A DNA stretch of 64,000 bases from Vandiemenella viatica (lineage: Eukaryota; Arthropoda; Insecta; Orthoptera; Morabidae): assembly GCA_031002005.1 (NCBI GenBank), contig JARYHS010009186.1, positions 180,570,437 through 180,634,436 on the forward strand, written 5' to 3'. The translations under genes were made by a program, and so were the position numbers. Shown piece after piece: positions 33,444 to 46,600 of the stretch. The notes under the pieces are model-generated. The model ran no database searches. It saw only the letters and a list, made by a program, of their open reading frames with translations, and was not told where the DNA came from. Each line of letters begins with the position of its first letter. Within the stretch, counting starts at the first letter, position 1.

Positions 33444-35630
33444 GGAACACAAGCGGTCCAGGTGGATCGTTGGTTAACGATTTTTGTAAGGAGAGTCCGT
33501 CTTTGGCATATAAAATCATACATGGCTAGAGATATCTTACGCCTGCAACACAAGTTTGTTTAATGACGCTTTCAGGCAGAAAGATGATCGATAGGATTTT
33601 TCTGCCATTTAGTATTAGAAATGAAGGAACAGTACTTTTAAGCTTGTACCTACTCTATAATGTAACAGCAACCATTTTCTCCAATTTCTTGCTGAAATTT
33701 TAGGAAAGCGAACATACTTCCTATAATCTGACGGAGTCTGAGAATTAATTTCGATCCGTCAATTTGCCAACCTTACATGACAAGCGGATCAAGTATGACA
33801 CACCTAACGTAATAATACACCTTTTATATATGCGGTGGGATCCACTCATAACTGGCAAATTCGATAAGATTCTGTGTTATATTTACATTGCGCATTCTAT
33901 AACCTTTAGGTTAACGCTGCAAATGCAATCAGTATAAGAACTCATGTAGATTCATTAGTTCGACAAAAATGAATATGAAGCACTTTCCTTTGATTAGTAT
34001 GATTAAATATAGCTTCCTTGATTTATTTTTTTGTAAAAAAAATCCAAACTCTCTCATATTAAAACAAGTAGCTCTCAATAAATTAGGTCAGATATTATAT
34101 ACGCGTAGTAGTGATGCATCTTGTTAATTGTCAATTATTAGATCTGGTTGGGAACAAAGGAAATTAAATTCCTGAATATATGTGAATTAAGATCTTCTAC
34201 TCGGTAATATCATTTCTTTTTGTAAGAAAGATCCCAAAGAAAGCTAAAGATAATATATGAGGAGTATCTACTGCAAATTCTCATAACTTCTGCGCAATTA
34301 ACCGTTGGAAGAAGTGCAGCGTTTTCTACCATCAAAATAAACTCTACGTGAATCGTCTGTATCTGAACAAGGCTAATTAGAAGCAATTAACTCTGCAAGG
34401 CAAAATTGCATCTATGAAGGTTGACTTTAACTTTCAACACTGCTTTTGGAAGATAAAGGAAGCAGCGAGGTCATATAACAATGGCAAAAATGAATTACGT
34501 ACTATCAAGACAATTTTTCATCCACTACCATGGTTTTTATCTTATTTACCACCATTTTAAGATCCACTCTGCCAAATTTCTTAGAAAGATCTAGTTCCTG
34601 GCGAAAGAGTTACGGTTTATGTTATAACGTTACCAAGAAGTATTATGCTTCATTTTACTTGTTCCATGTTCATAGCAGGGTTACCGAACCATAGTGATTT
34701 ATGTATGAGAACCGCGCGACTAACGCGCTTTCGACTATACGTTTCACACGTTTTCAAGACGTATTCTCATTTTATAGTGGGACATCATTCTGGAATAACA
34801 TTAATACTTTTGACGTTTAAAAGCGGGTAACTTAGACTTGGATGAATCTTAAAATTAAGGAAGACCTTCGAATTTTGATGAAAACCTTTTAAATGTTTTA
34901 TTCTGCGATGAGCCACCTCAACCAATTAGATATTTGGAAACTGTGACAGTAAAACGTCTTGCGACTTGCGATATTTTCAAATGTGAATCAACCCCTACGT
35001 ACTCACGCATCAACTTTCTAAAGAGAATTAAAATTGATGCACTCTCTTAACGCCAATAAAACATGACGAAAGTAAATATTTTATTCATATTTTATTGGCA
35101 TTTAACTTCTTGTAGGTATAGACAATGATCAAAGACATTCATATAAAATGTCTGCTTACTGCGTAAGCTTTCTATTGATTTTGCTATTTTACCTGTATAT
35201 GTGAGACGAGAATTGGAAGAAATTAGAAATCACCTGAATAACTATTGGGAAACAGAAAAATAAGAAAATGGAGGAGGATGGGGAGGAAAAAAAAATTCTA
35301 GATGGATATGATGGGACTAAATTGTGCGTTAACTTACTTCCAATTACTCACCACTGGGTGTGTCATCAGATAAACTCAGTAATTATGATTTGTAACCTTT
35401 ATCAGTTTCGCAGTCATCTCACTAAACAAGTTTTAACTTCACCTATACTCTGTTAGAACTTCGTAATTGCAGATTGCCTTGAGAACTGGAAAGACTGCTC
35501 CGCATAAATTTAAGGATACATATCTTTATTCCTGCGGGGTGTTGGCTACTTAACTTCCGTAAAGAATTAAAAGACCGATTCAGGTGGCGTAGTGAGTAGC
35601 CAGGACGAGGGTTTCACAAAGAACGTATCC
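33444..35630. other. Intergenic, nothing recognised
   Basis: AT-rich and without supportable features. The frames at 34645-34830 and 35268-35456 have no domains. Confidence 0.45.
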
Positions 35631-35636
35631 TTTTAA

Positions 35637-36310
35637 TCTATAGGTTCTCAAACTGAGGGGCCTGGGGTGCGAGGAAGCTTCGACGGCTGGGTGGACCTGC
35701 TTATTTTTTTTTTTTTTTTTTAATCTTACGGTAACCTTTCATCTCAACATATCCTTACAACCCACGTCCTTAATCATCTGCTTCATTCATTCCAATCTCT
35801 GTCTTCCTCTTCAATTCTTACCTTCATCTTTTCCCTGCATGTCTCAAAATATGACCTGTCATACTTCTTTCTTTAAGACTCTTCTTTCTTCGCCCAACAT
35901 TGCCAAAACTAGTTCGTTTCGTACTTTGTCTGTCTATTTAATTTTCAGCTAATCCTTATGTAGCACCACACCTCAAATGCTTCAATTTTGCTTCTTTCTG
36001 GTATTCCTAAATTCCATGATTCGCCTCCATAAAGTGCTGTGTTCCACACATAGAGTTTTAAAAAGTTGGCGGACCATACTCTGTCTCTAAACCGTTGGAC
36101 GAACTATGTCTCCTTCACCTCCTCTCGGAGTTGAAAAACCTTTATTCCAATATCACATACTTAGTAAGTTTCCTCTGAGATGTTATTGTTAGTACTGAGA
36201 AGCAAGCATTTACCTTTTAATAATAAAATTGAGGCAGGGAAGTTGGGACGTGGAAAAAAAATAAGGGGGGGGGGGCTGCTTTAAGAAAAACTTAGGGAAA
36301 CCCTGCACTA
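35637..36310. mobile_element. Decayed hAT-like MITE containing a LINE
   Basis: The left end AGGTTCTCAAACTGAGGGGCC and the reverse complement of the right end CAGGGTTTCCCTAAGTTTTT are like the ends of the common CAGTGGTTCTCAAACT hAT MITE, but they no longer match each other well and the flanks show no clear 8-bp repeat. The interior is occupied by the LINE at 35704-36110. Confidence 0.35.
35704..36110 (-). mobile_element. 5'-truncated LINE with poly(A) tail
   Basis: The minus strand decodes to LYGGESWNLGIPERSKIEAF and EVWCYIRI, then RQRLE and MIKDVGCKDML with stops and shifts. This is the segment just after the reverse transcriptase core in many arthropod LINEs (YGSESW...EAFEMWCYRR...). The + strand T run at 35704-35722 is the poly(A) tail of the insertion. 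Confidence 0.7.
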
Positions 36311-37560
36311 ATTGCTGCACACTTTACTCTGGACTTAAGAAATTATGACTCGCGACGGACAAGTGATTAACAATGGTGGACAGTTATTGATCTATTTGCT
36401 ACAGGGGGATAGGCTTTTGAGTTCACTGACCACCAACAAATGGTATTTGTGAGTAATATGACCTACGAGAGGTCAGAAATTGATAGAGGGAGATCTGACT
36501 TCTAGACAAAAGATCTGGAGCAGAAGAGAACGTATCGAGACACGGAAGGGTTTGGAACAAAGAGAGTAAGAGGATATAACAGCGGCGCCAGGTAGAAATG
36601 TCGAAGAGACATCAGAGAGTCAGCACTTGCACTTTCTACGTCGCCAGTCGTCATGATGCTACCTGCTTGTCTGGCTATGTTCCATACGACACAATACGTC
36701 GACAGCTGAACACCAAATGCACGATGGTAACGGTATCTTCGCCCAGTAAAATATATTTTCACACAACTAAACCCATAAGCGACCACATAAAATTTCATTC
36801 TGCTAAAACATTATAAAATACATATCCTTGTAATTTGACGTCAAATTTTATAACACTTACAATTATTGTCTATACTTTTGAAAATGTAGGAATTCCAAAG
36901 TGATATTAATTATCTTAAAAACGGAAACATGATGCTAGTGTTCCACAAAGACAAATCAGACGGTATGGTCAGTTTACGAAAAAAATAACTGCTTCTAATA
37001 TAGATTACTTTACTCCACACATTGTATAATGAACGTTTGGAAAAATTGAACAAGGATATGGAGTATTTATTTCATAAACAACTTTGCTTTCCATATCTCA
37101 TCTCAAATCTTGGTCGATATTAACAGTGATGAAGAAGTGAAAAGAAGTATACAACATTATTAAGGACTTAAGGACAGATAAATTAAATGTTCCTTCTTAT
37201 GAAAATCACAGAATATAACTGTAATCATAGGAGTGGATAATCGGGTAATTTATTTTAAAATAGTTAGATTGTTAGTTAAATTTGATTAATATAATCAACT
37301 GTATAACTGAGTGTATACATATTCGATATATATTATCTCTTACAATCGCAGTATGTGCTATAAAACACGAAAATTACTTTTAAATAAACCAACTTTTGCC
37401 CGGCGTGGATTCTAACAGCCAATTAGCCGAGAAAAAACTGCATAGTTCTATAGCTTCTAATTGTTGGTTATAAATCTTATTGAGAATATTCCATTTTTTG
37501 CTTCCTTAGTGGAGATCCTTCATTAAAATACTATCCTCTAAGCCTGCTATAAATTAAGGA
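36311..37560. other. Intergenic, nothing recognised
   Basis: AT-rich. Frames near 36502-36816 lack domains. Confidence 0.45.
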
Positions 37561-37667
37561 TTGAATGCAAAATTCTGGTAATTCATTTCTTCCAGCTTAC
37601 TGCAACAGTGATAGATAATATAGCAAAAACATCAACATCGAATATAAATACCTTGTAAGCCCGTAAA

Positions 37668-39203
37668 AATAACGGGTTGAACGCAATGTTCTAGCAGTTC
37701 ATATTTCCTCGCACTTGCTTAGCTATATACAATTGTTATTAAAGAAAGCTCATAACCTTAAAAATTACGTAATGTGGTAAATATTTCTTAGTTTACGTTT
37801 ATTATAACAGCGATATCTCTGGACAGAGAGTATATAAAAAAATAAAAATCTCAATCGCCTTGAATAATTAATACAATACATACTTTTCTTTTCTTGTTCT
37901 GGCAATTCATTTCTTCGCGGTAACTTAAATAATATATACAGTATACGTGTGTGTCCCCATATTTCAATCTGCATCCTTCACTACCTAGCGCAGACCACTG
38001 GTGTTTGTGTGTGGTAGTAGCATGGAGTTTCTCACATCGTGTACAACTTAACCGAATTCCGATAGCTGTGGGGGAGTGGAAGATACATGTGTGTCCCTAT
38101 ATTTCTCTTTGTTGTCACGACTACATAACGCAGACCACTGGCGTGTGTGATAGTGCCCTCGAGTCGGCAGTTCTATCATTACCGTGGCGCCAAAATCAGA
38201 TGATAAATTCTTGTAGAATTCGACGAAACAAATCGAAAATAAAGAATAAATTTTTTTGATATCTCGCTTGGTTTTAGAGATATAGCATGTTAAATATCAG
38301 TCATAGGTATAGTTCCTTCTGCTTTTGGTGTTTTTTTCTTCTGGTCCAGGCAGTATTTCAACCTATCAACAATCACCAGGAAGAAAATAAAACACCTATA
38401 GTGCATTTCCACCATGTAGATATGGTGGTTTTGGAGGAAAAAATAACGGGTTGAACGCAATGTTCTAGCAGTTCATATTTCCTCGCACTTGCTTAGCTAT
38501 ATACAATTGTTATTAAAGAAAGCTCATAACCTTAAAATTACGTAATGTGGTAAATATTTCTTAGTTTACGTTTATTATATCTCTGGACAGAGAGTATAAA
38601 ATAAAAATCTCAATCGCCTTGAATAATTAATACAATACATACTTTTCTTTTCTTGTTCTGGCAATTCATTTCTTCGCGGTAACTTAAATAATATATACAG
38701 TATACGTGTGTGTCCCCATATTTCAATCTGCATCCTTCACTACCTAGCGCAGACCACTGGTGTTTGTGTGTGGTAGTAGCATGGAGTTTCTCACATCGTG
38801 TACAACTTAACCGAATTCCGATAGCTGTGGGGGAGTGGAAGATACATGTGTGTCCCTATATTTCTCTTTGTTGTCACGACTACATAACGCAGACCACTGG
38901 CGTGTGTGATAGTGCCCTCGAGTCGGCAGTTCTATCATTACCGTGGCGCCAAAATCAGATGATAAATTCTTGTAGAATTCGACGAAACAAATCGAAAATA
39001 AAGAATAAAATTTTTTGATATCTCGCTTGGTTTTAGAGATATAGCATGTTAAATATCAGTCATAGGTATAGTTCCTTCTGCTTTTGGTGTTTTTTCTTCT
39101 GGTCCAGGCAGTATTTCAACCTATCAACAATCACCAGGAAGAAAATAAAACACCTATAGTGCATTTCCACCATGTAGATATGGTGGTTTTGGAGGAAAAA
39201 ATT
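37668..39203. repeat. Tandem segmental duplication, about 0.77 kb unit
   Basis: The segment starting AACGGGTTGAACGCAATG at 37671 recurs at 38445. From there the two copies stay nearly identical up to TGGTTTTGGAGGAAAAA (ends 38441 and about 39203). The offset falls from 774 to 759 bases because copy 2 lacks short stretches near 38575 and 38600. Each copy contains two 192-bp satellite units and the left arm of the foldback element. Identical 102-aa frames at 37951 and 38710 are products of this duplication and not genes. Confidence 0.95.
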
Positions 39204-40150
39204 TTCTGGTCCAGGCCGGATCTCACCCTAACCTCCTCACTTTTGAGTTACAATATCTCGAAAACTAAGTGAGATATCAAAAAACTTTATTCCTTATTTT
39301 CCATTTATCTCGTCAAGTTACGTACGAATTCATCATCAAATTTGGCTATACCGAAATTTTTCTTCTGATCCAGGCCGTATTTCAACCTAATTACGTCAAT
39401 TTTGAGATACGATATCTCGAGAACTAAGAGAAATATCAAAAAACTTTATTCTTTACTTTCAGTTTGTCTTGTCGAGTTCTACAAGAATTCATCATTAGAT
39501 TTTGGCGCCTCGGTAATGATAGAATCCCCCTCGAGTCTCCCATCGTGCATTATGGTGACTACATGAGGTAGCCATGGGCATATGGGAGATATGTTGGTTG
39601 ATAGTGATCGACCTAGAGCATTTTTATATTTCTATCAAAGACGTTTGTGTCTCTATATTTCAATGTACAGCCATAACTACCAAGTGCAGACCACTGGCGT
39701 TTGTGTGTTAGTAGCCTGAAGTATCCCAACGTGCACCATGGCGATTGCATGTCGGTAGCTATCGTGGTGTGAGAGATACGGTGATTTAAATTGGTCGACG
39801 GAAGGCATTTTCATATTTCGGTTTAAGACATGAGTGTACCTGTATTTATTTCTCTCTGCAGCCAAAAGTACCTAGCGCAGACCACTGGTGCTTGTGTATG
39901 GTAGTAGCCTCGAGTCTCCCATCGTGCACTATGGTATGTCGGTGTCTGTGGGGGCGTAGGATATATGGTGACTGAAAGTAGTAGACCAAGGGCATTTTCA
40001 TATTTCGACGAAAGAAATGTGTGTCCCTATATTTCACTTTTCAGGCACAACTACCTAGTGGAGACCACTGGTGTTTGTATGTGGTAGTAGCCTCAAGTCT
40101 CCCATGGTGCACTATGGTGGTTGCATGTCGGAAGCTATCAATCAAAATTC
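37945..40150. repeat. 192-bp satellite array, interrupted
   Basis: The landmark CAGACCACTGG occurs at 37991, 38131, 38750, 38890, 39687, 39879 and (as GAGACCACTGG) 40071. The last three are exactly 192 bases apart. Each unit reads GTGTCCCTATATTTC, then CTACCTAGCGCAGACCACTGG, then GTAGTAGCCTCGAGTCTCCC and GGGCATTTTCATATTTCG. The 140-base spacing in the left part shows internally deleted units. The foldback element sits inside one unit at its CTCGAGT. Confidence 0.9.
38924..39527. mobile_element. Foldback (Mutator-like?) element in satellite
   Basis: The left end CGGCAGTTCTATCATTACCG and the reverse complement of the right end, GGATTCTATCATTACCG, continue as arms of about 110 bases that pair through GGCGCCAAAATC and TTTGATATCTC. 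CCCTCGAGT (9 bases) flanks it at 38915-38923 and 39528-39536 and is part of the satellite consensus. A second, partial copy of the right arm lies at 39226-39350, and CTGGTCCAGGC recurs at 39207 and, as CTGATCCAGGC, at 39366. The 9-bp duplication suggests a MULE. A left half of the same element also lies at 38165-38441. Confidence 0.75.
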
Positions 40151-40610
40151 TTTACAAACACGAACGAGGTCGTGGGCACCAGCTAGTAACCTCCATTTTG
40201 CAGTAATGTCTCTGGCCACAAGCAATCCGGTAGTGATGTCCGAGCGTTACGGAATCGATTACTCAATGACACAGTGACCAAAGCAGTCTTTTATATAGAT
40301 AAATAATATTAAGCAACTTACATTTTAAACAATTTTGCATCACTGCTTACATATTTGGAAAGACAAACAAAGTTCCCCTTCACAGTGACCTAAGCATTGC
40401 CGTTAAAAGAAGGAATCACATGAATAAACATAATTTAACCATCGAGTACATAACTAAATAAATATTTCGAGGCTGAAGGAATATTCCCACACTGCTATCG
40501 CTAAGCGCAGTCTCCGAGATTGCGGAAAGTTAACGCCAATTACCGTGTGCAGAGAGTGTGTTAAGGATCCTCGTCACAGAATTCCCCACTCCCGAAGCTC
40601 GAGCGGTTGA
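40151..40610. other. Upstream region of CSP-B
   Basis: About 450 bases between the satellite and the TATA box. No repeats recognised. Presumed proximal promoter. Confidence 0.4.
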
Positions 40611-40617
40611 TATAAAA
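40611..40617 (+). promoter_or_regulatory. TATA box of CSP-B
   Basis: TATAAAA lies 41 bases before the ATG at 40652. ACAGT motifs, like insect initiators, lie at 40633 and 40642, implying a 5' leader of only about 10-20 bases. Confidence 0.7.
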
Positions 40618-40651
40618 CAGTAATAGCTGGCAACAGTGCACACAGTTTACA

Positions 40652-43600
40652 ATGAGGACTAATATTGTTTTGATCGTAAGTGCTTTGGCGGCTGCTGTCC
40701 TGGCCGATGAGGAAGGGTTCAGTTCCAGACTTGAAAAGTTGGACGTCGACGAGGTACTCTCCAATGAGCGCCTCTTCAACAAATATGTCAGCTGTCTTCT
40801 AGATGAGGCCGACAGCATCTGCACAGCCGAGGGCAAGGAAATCAAAAGTAAGGTTCAGCCAATAAAAGCAAAAATTTCAAAAGAACTAAGTCGCAGTTAG
40901 TCACTACACAACTGACAGTTTCTAATCGCCAATTTGATGGTAAACAATGGAATAGGGAAAAGGCGTTTACACAAAATTCTCGCTACCTTATTGAGTTTAA
41001 TGTCGGATTCAATTACTGTGTTCGCACAACCGGCAAACGCAAAAACTTTGTCCGACCCAGGTTAAACTTGCTTGTTCATTATCAACATAATTTTGAACGG
41101 AAGGTTAATAATGTCTTGATGAAAAAAGTTAGAACAGCGCTATACACGGCGTGGCGCCATGATGTAGTTTATCAAGCACATGCGTTTTTCTGGTGTTGGG
41201 GCGACTCTAAACGTAGTGTTGAAAATCCCCAACTGTGATCCAGTTTTCGCGATTACGGCGGTTTCCCGTAATAATTTGAGTGTTCGCAGTTCATTGCTAG
41301 ACTTAATAACCATCAGCAAGGAATGGGAAGGAAACCAAACCTGTCTTATTATTAAGATACCATCTGGGCATTTACCTGCAATCATTACGGGAAACAATGG
41401 AAGATGATACGACTTTTAAACCTTTTCAGGTTTTCGCAGCAAAAATGGCAATAAACGAAACCTTATGTTTCATCCTATTAATTCTGAGGACTATAAACCA
41501 CTTGTCATTTAATTTCACAATAAAATTAATTCTACTCTCGGTAAGTTGTAAACAGATAGGGTAGCTCCCAGTGCTAAAAAGGAGAGAGACTATTCCCACC
41601 CATCTCACCTCCCCTCCCCCCACCCCCAAACACATACACAAACAATTGAGTGTGGTGTTGTTGGATAAGTAGTGAAAAGAAAGATCAACGTACCATATAT
41701 AGCTGTTGCTGGAACAAAAGAAGCAAAGAATATATGATTAAGACAGGGAGGTAGTAATATCATCCATTCTTTTTAGAATATATATAATCATGTAAATGTA
41801 GTCTAGTAATGGAAAAAAAACTATCATTTCAAACTTCAGACCTTACAAATTTTCATTACGTATTGGTGATAATTTTTCTCATTACCAAGTGATTATTGCT
41901 AATTTATATATTTATTTATTTTATCATTTAGCCCACTAAGGAGGGCATGGAATCATTAATTTGCATTGTCCTCCTTATTCTTCTTGTTGTTCTTCTTATC
42001 TTACAAAAACCTCCTCATCCTTACGCTGTGGGCTTGACGTCTCTCTTGTGTTCATGTAGAGTTTCAGATTTTTGCTGTTGGGTTAAGGGGGGGGAAATTT
42101 ATGTGAAGTGGTTAATCGTCTATATATACTTCCTTCTGGGTTTCTATAAACCAGCTTGCTTTGGTTTGTTGTGGTCCGTTGCTAATAACAAGGTTTATTT
42201 AAATAAGGCAAAGAATTTCACTTTCATTTGCAGATATCGCACAATAAGACAAAGTAATAGCATTTTATTGCAAGGCAGCTACACAAGTAATTTTTTTAAT
42301 ATTAACATTGCTATATTTTGTATTTGGTCAAAGTTGATATTCAACAGAAAATAGCAAGATTTGACAAGATGCAAGGCACAGTTAAACGCACTTCAGTGAG
42401 AAATAACACGCTGTTAAAATTTTATGGACTAGGCCTAATATCGACACCAGCAATGCTACGTGTAAGTGAAGCATGGATAGTAAGACAAGAAATACATGAC
42501 AAGATTCAAGATCAGATGGATGGATCTAGCAAATCTTTAAAAGCAAGCGTAACAAGTAGGAGCTTAAAAAGTGATTATGACAATGACTGTGTATTTCACG
42601 AGATATGAGGTTCCTAAATCGTAAATTCTAATTTATGTCCTAAAAATTTAAATAAATTTAACAAAAATTGTTCTATTACCAACAAACTTAATCTTGTGAT
42701 CCATAGCATAAACCTTGGTATAAACAATAAGGTTTATTTATTTACATCAGTTGTCATGTTGTCTAGTGAATTAGTACACCCACTTCGAAAATTCAATGCC
42801 ATCATTTTGAATGGTCCATGGAGAAAGTTTATGGGATCTTTTCCTGCAATTCACGTGCTAAAGCTTTACCTCGTACATGTGAAGAACACTAGGTGGCTTG
42901 ATGTTTTGGAATCTACATTGAACACCACCTGCATCATGACAGAGGCAGAATGCTTGGTTTGAAACTTTGGCAACTGGTTTCTTTTATTTATTTAAATAAA
43001 GGTTTTTTTTATTTTTGCTTTTGACTTTATGTCTCATCAATATTGAGGTCATTAGGGGCAAGAAAGGATCAGGGGTAAGGAACTAGAAGGAATTCGGCCA
43101 AGCCTGTTGAAGGCTGGAGTGATTTGGGGAAATCATGAAAAAACCAGATCTGAATGCCCAGATCGGAATTCGAACCTGCATCCTCCCGAATGCGAGGCCA
43201 GAGCATTACCACTCACACACCACGCTCATTACTTTAAATTTGGCATAACAAGAATATGTATATAAACAAATTTTTCAGTTTCGTAAGTAGAGAGAACCAA
43301 AACTGACAGTTGTAACCTTACGGTATATGTGCCTGACACGTACTTTTTTTCTAGTGTTTATAGAAGATATTTCATAACAGTAATAACCTATTTAATCAGA
43401 CTATAAAATTAATCCTTAATTAGTATCATTTCTGAGTCAAAATTAAACCAAATACCTAAAGTACCCCCTCCCCCCGCCACTTATACACCAAAAATATTTC
43501 AGTGTGTCTCCAACTGAGGTGTTCAGCTTCTCCGTCATAGACAAAAATGCTGTAACTCATCTCTTAAGTCCTGGTATTTGGTTGTATAAATGATAGGGAG

Positions 43601-46600
43601 CTATTTTTACTAATTAACAAAGCACACAAAAAATGAATTAAACTCATTGATACATGTAAATTGAAACTTCTTACTACTAAATACTGATGACAAATATAAT
43701 GCAGGCCAGTCAACTCAAGGGATAGGGAATGTAAAATATCTAGGTTTGAATATTGATCATCATTTGAATTTGAGGATACACTTAGAAAATAATTGCGTGT
43801 AATTCACTTCACTTCTTTGCAGTTTTCTCTGTATGATAGAAACTAGTATTTCACTCAATAATTTCATATGCGACTATAATCTGGGGTAATTCAACACATA
43901 GAAATAAAGAGTTCAGAGCCCACACGAGAGTAATAAGAAAAATAAGTGGCATTACCTGCAGAGAAATGTTCAAAAAGATATGAATTTTAACATTTGTGAC
44001 GATTATATATATATATATATATGATAACCATAAAATAATAGGTACCAAGTACCAAAAAGGAGTTACAAATTAGGATAGCTAATGGAACCATCACTTACCT
44101 TAGTCATGGTTGCATGGCGTGAAATAAAAAAATACAACAACACAAACAACAGTAATTTTCTGGTCTTTGCCCTGTGTCATCAGAATAACATTGTGGAAGG
44201 TGGGTGTTGTAGGAAACTGTATCGCAGAATGACTGTTAGTCAGGAATGTGGTCAGAGTAAATCCAAACAGAGAACAGGGAGAGGGGGATAGTGATTTGGA
44301 ACTAATACCCAAGCATCACAAAAGATTGTGAGAAGAGCAGAATATACAGTATAAATCATCACAGCATAAATTTGAGTAAGCAAAAATAAATAAATAAGTA
44401 AAAACAAAGGACACCTTTGGTTAGTGGTGGTTCAATTTAAACAGTGGGGATGGAGGCAAGGAAAGAAAAAAGGGAAGGAAAAGTAATGACTGGGTATTAT
44501 CTTAAATTGAGACCAGGAGGTTGTCTTGTGCCCAGTTTGTTTGGTAGGCAAGTTCCCACCTTCTGAGTTCAGAGGAGCTGCTTTTGTTTGGGACGACTCT
44601 GATAGGACAGACCATGAAACAAGAATTACAATTGTTGGTTTCATGGGAGATTGCATGGACAGCTACTGTATGTTTTGGATTCTCGGTGAATACTGTCTGT
44701 CGGTGGTCTTTCATTCTTATGGCTAGTGAATTGTAGGTCAGACATATATAGGAATAAAGACAATGTTTACAGATTAGCAGGTATATTACATGGGAGGATT
44801 CACAGGTGGCATGTCCTATGATGGGAAAGTTCTCATAGGGTTGGTGAAAGTGGTGGAGACAAGATGTATGTCACACATCTTACAGTGGGGTGTATTGTAT
44901 GGGAAAGAGCCTTGGGGCTGTCTGATAGGACAAGGAAGACTATGTTTGTGGACTAGGAGTTGGCTAAGGTTGGAAAGCCTGCTGAAATAAGTTGTGGGAG
45001 GGCCAGGGAGAATTTTTGGAAGAATAGATCTCATTCCTGGGCAGGTTAGTAGGAAATCATAACCCTGCCTAAGGATTCTATTGATGGACTCAATGCCAGG
45101 TAAGTATTGTGTTATCGGGACAGGAGTATGGTTGGGTTTTTTTTGGGGGGGGGGGTCAATAAGTTTAGCAGATTCTAATGTGGCCCATGCAAGCATTTGT
45201 GGACCAAAGCTGGAGGATTGTTGCAGGATATTAATACTTGTGAGATGTTCTTAGAATACTCCATTAGGGATTGCCGGTTGGAGCATATACAACTGCCCTG
45301 AATGCCAAGACTGTAGGGGAGGGAACATTTGGTATGATATAGATGGAAACTGTCAAAATGGAGTACTGTTGTAGGTTTGTTGGTTTGCTGTGGCCATTGG
45401 AGAGGGAAAGATCTACATCCAAGAATGTGACCTTGGTGTGGGAGTAGGTCCATATGAAATTCAGCGTGTTAAAGCTAGGTTGTTTTCCCCATGTGTCCAT
45501 ATCATAAAAATATCATCTATGTATCAAAGCCACATGAGAGGTTTGAAAGGGACTTTCTCACAAAAATGTCTGTTCAAGGTGGTCCATGAAAAGGTTAGCC
45601 CATTTGAGTGCCCGTGGCAGTGCCATAGGTTTGGTGGTAGATATTGCCTTCAAAGGAGAAGTAGTTGTTATTAAGTATCTACCAAGGTGATGAAGAAAGA
45701 TGTGCTGGGACTGCTGTTGGCCAGGCACTGATCCAGAAAATGTTCCATGGCACTGAGTCCGTGACAATAAGGAATATGAGCATACAGGGATATATCAATT
45801 GTTACCAGGATGGAGTTGAATGGAAGTGGTGTAGGCATAGTAGAAGCATGAAACAGGAAGTGTTGTGTGTCCCTGATATTGGAGTGAAGCTGAAAGACTA
45901 TAGGTTGTAGGTATTGATCCACCAATGCACTGATTTATTCATTTGGAGATCCATAAGGCACGACAATAGAGCGTTCTAGATTACCAGGCTTATACATTTT
46001 GGGAAGGAGGTAAAGGGTAGACGTATGTGGATTTTGAGGAGTAAGAAGAGAAATTTTTGGGGGGTGAGACCTTGGAGGGTCCTACTGAACTGTATTTTTT
46101 TGTTGACAGCAGGTGTGAGATCTTTGGTGAGGCAGCAGTAAGTGTTGGCATCTGATAACTGACAATGGGCTTCATCCACATAGTTGATGTCATTCATAAC
46201 TAACCTTGTATGATTATAAAATCTGGATTAGTTTAAAGTTGTTTCCTGGCATGGGTTTCAGCTGGGATGAGATTGCTAGTGTTTGCCAAGGATTTCAGGA
46301 AGCTAGGAGAAGCCAAACTCTTTGGATGAGACTTCCTCAAAAATTTGGATGGGATGGTTCTTGGGAAGAGGTAAAGTGTGGATAATGGTTTGAATTTTTG
46401 GAGAGTGGATTCCAAGTAGCAATAAGGCCTGGGTTTACTGACATTAGTGCAAAGTTGTACTACCAGCAGAGTGGTCAAAAGAATTAAATAGAATTGCGGA
46501 CTAGGTTGGCATGGTTAAATGTAGGGGTCAGTAAAAAGGTGAGATCTTTGGAGCATACAGAGAGTTGGAGTTCAGATAGTGGTGAAGAGAAAAGGTTTAC

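Noticed and set aside
37951..39018. Two identical 102-aa frames that look like a duplicated gene
   Set aside because: They read satellite units and a transposon arm inside a segmental duplication; identity comes from the duplication, not selection.
39687..40081. Regularly spaced repeats reminiscent of a CRISPR array
   Set aside because: Units are 192 bases long with conserved spacers in a eukaryotic genome; this is satellite DNA.
40848..40900. Alternative CSP-B ending by reading through the donor to the stop at 40900
   Set aside because: Same reasoning: the truncated protein would lack half of the CSP fold, while GTAAGG is a good donor.
45390..45910. Plus-strand open frames in the 44.4-47 kb region
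   Set aside because: They are antisense shadows of the Penelope-like coding region on the minus strand.
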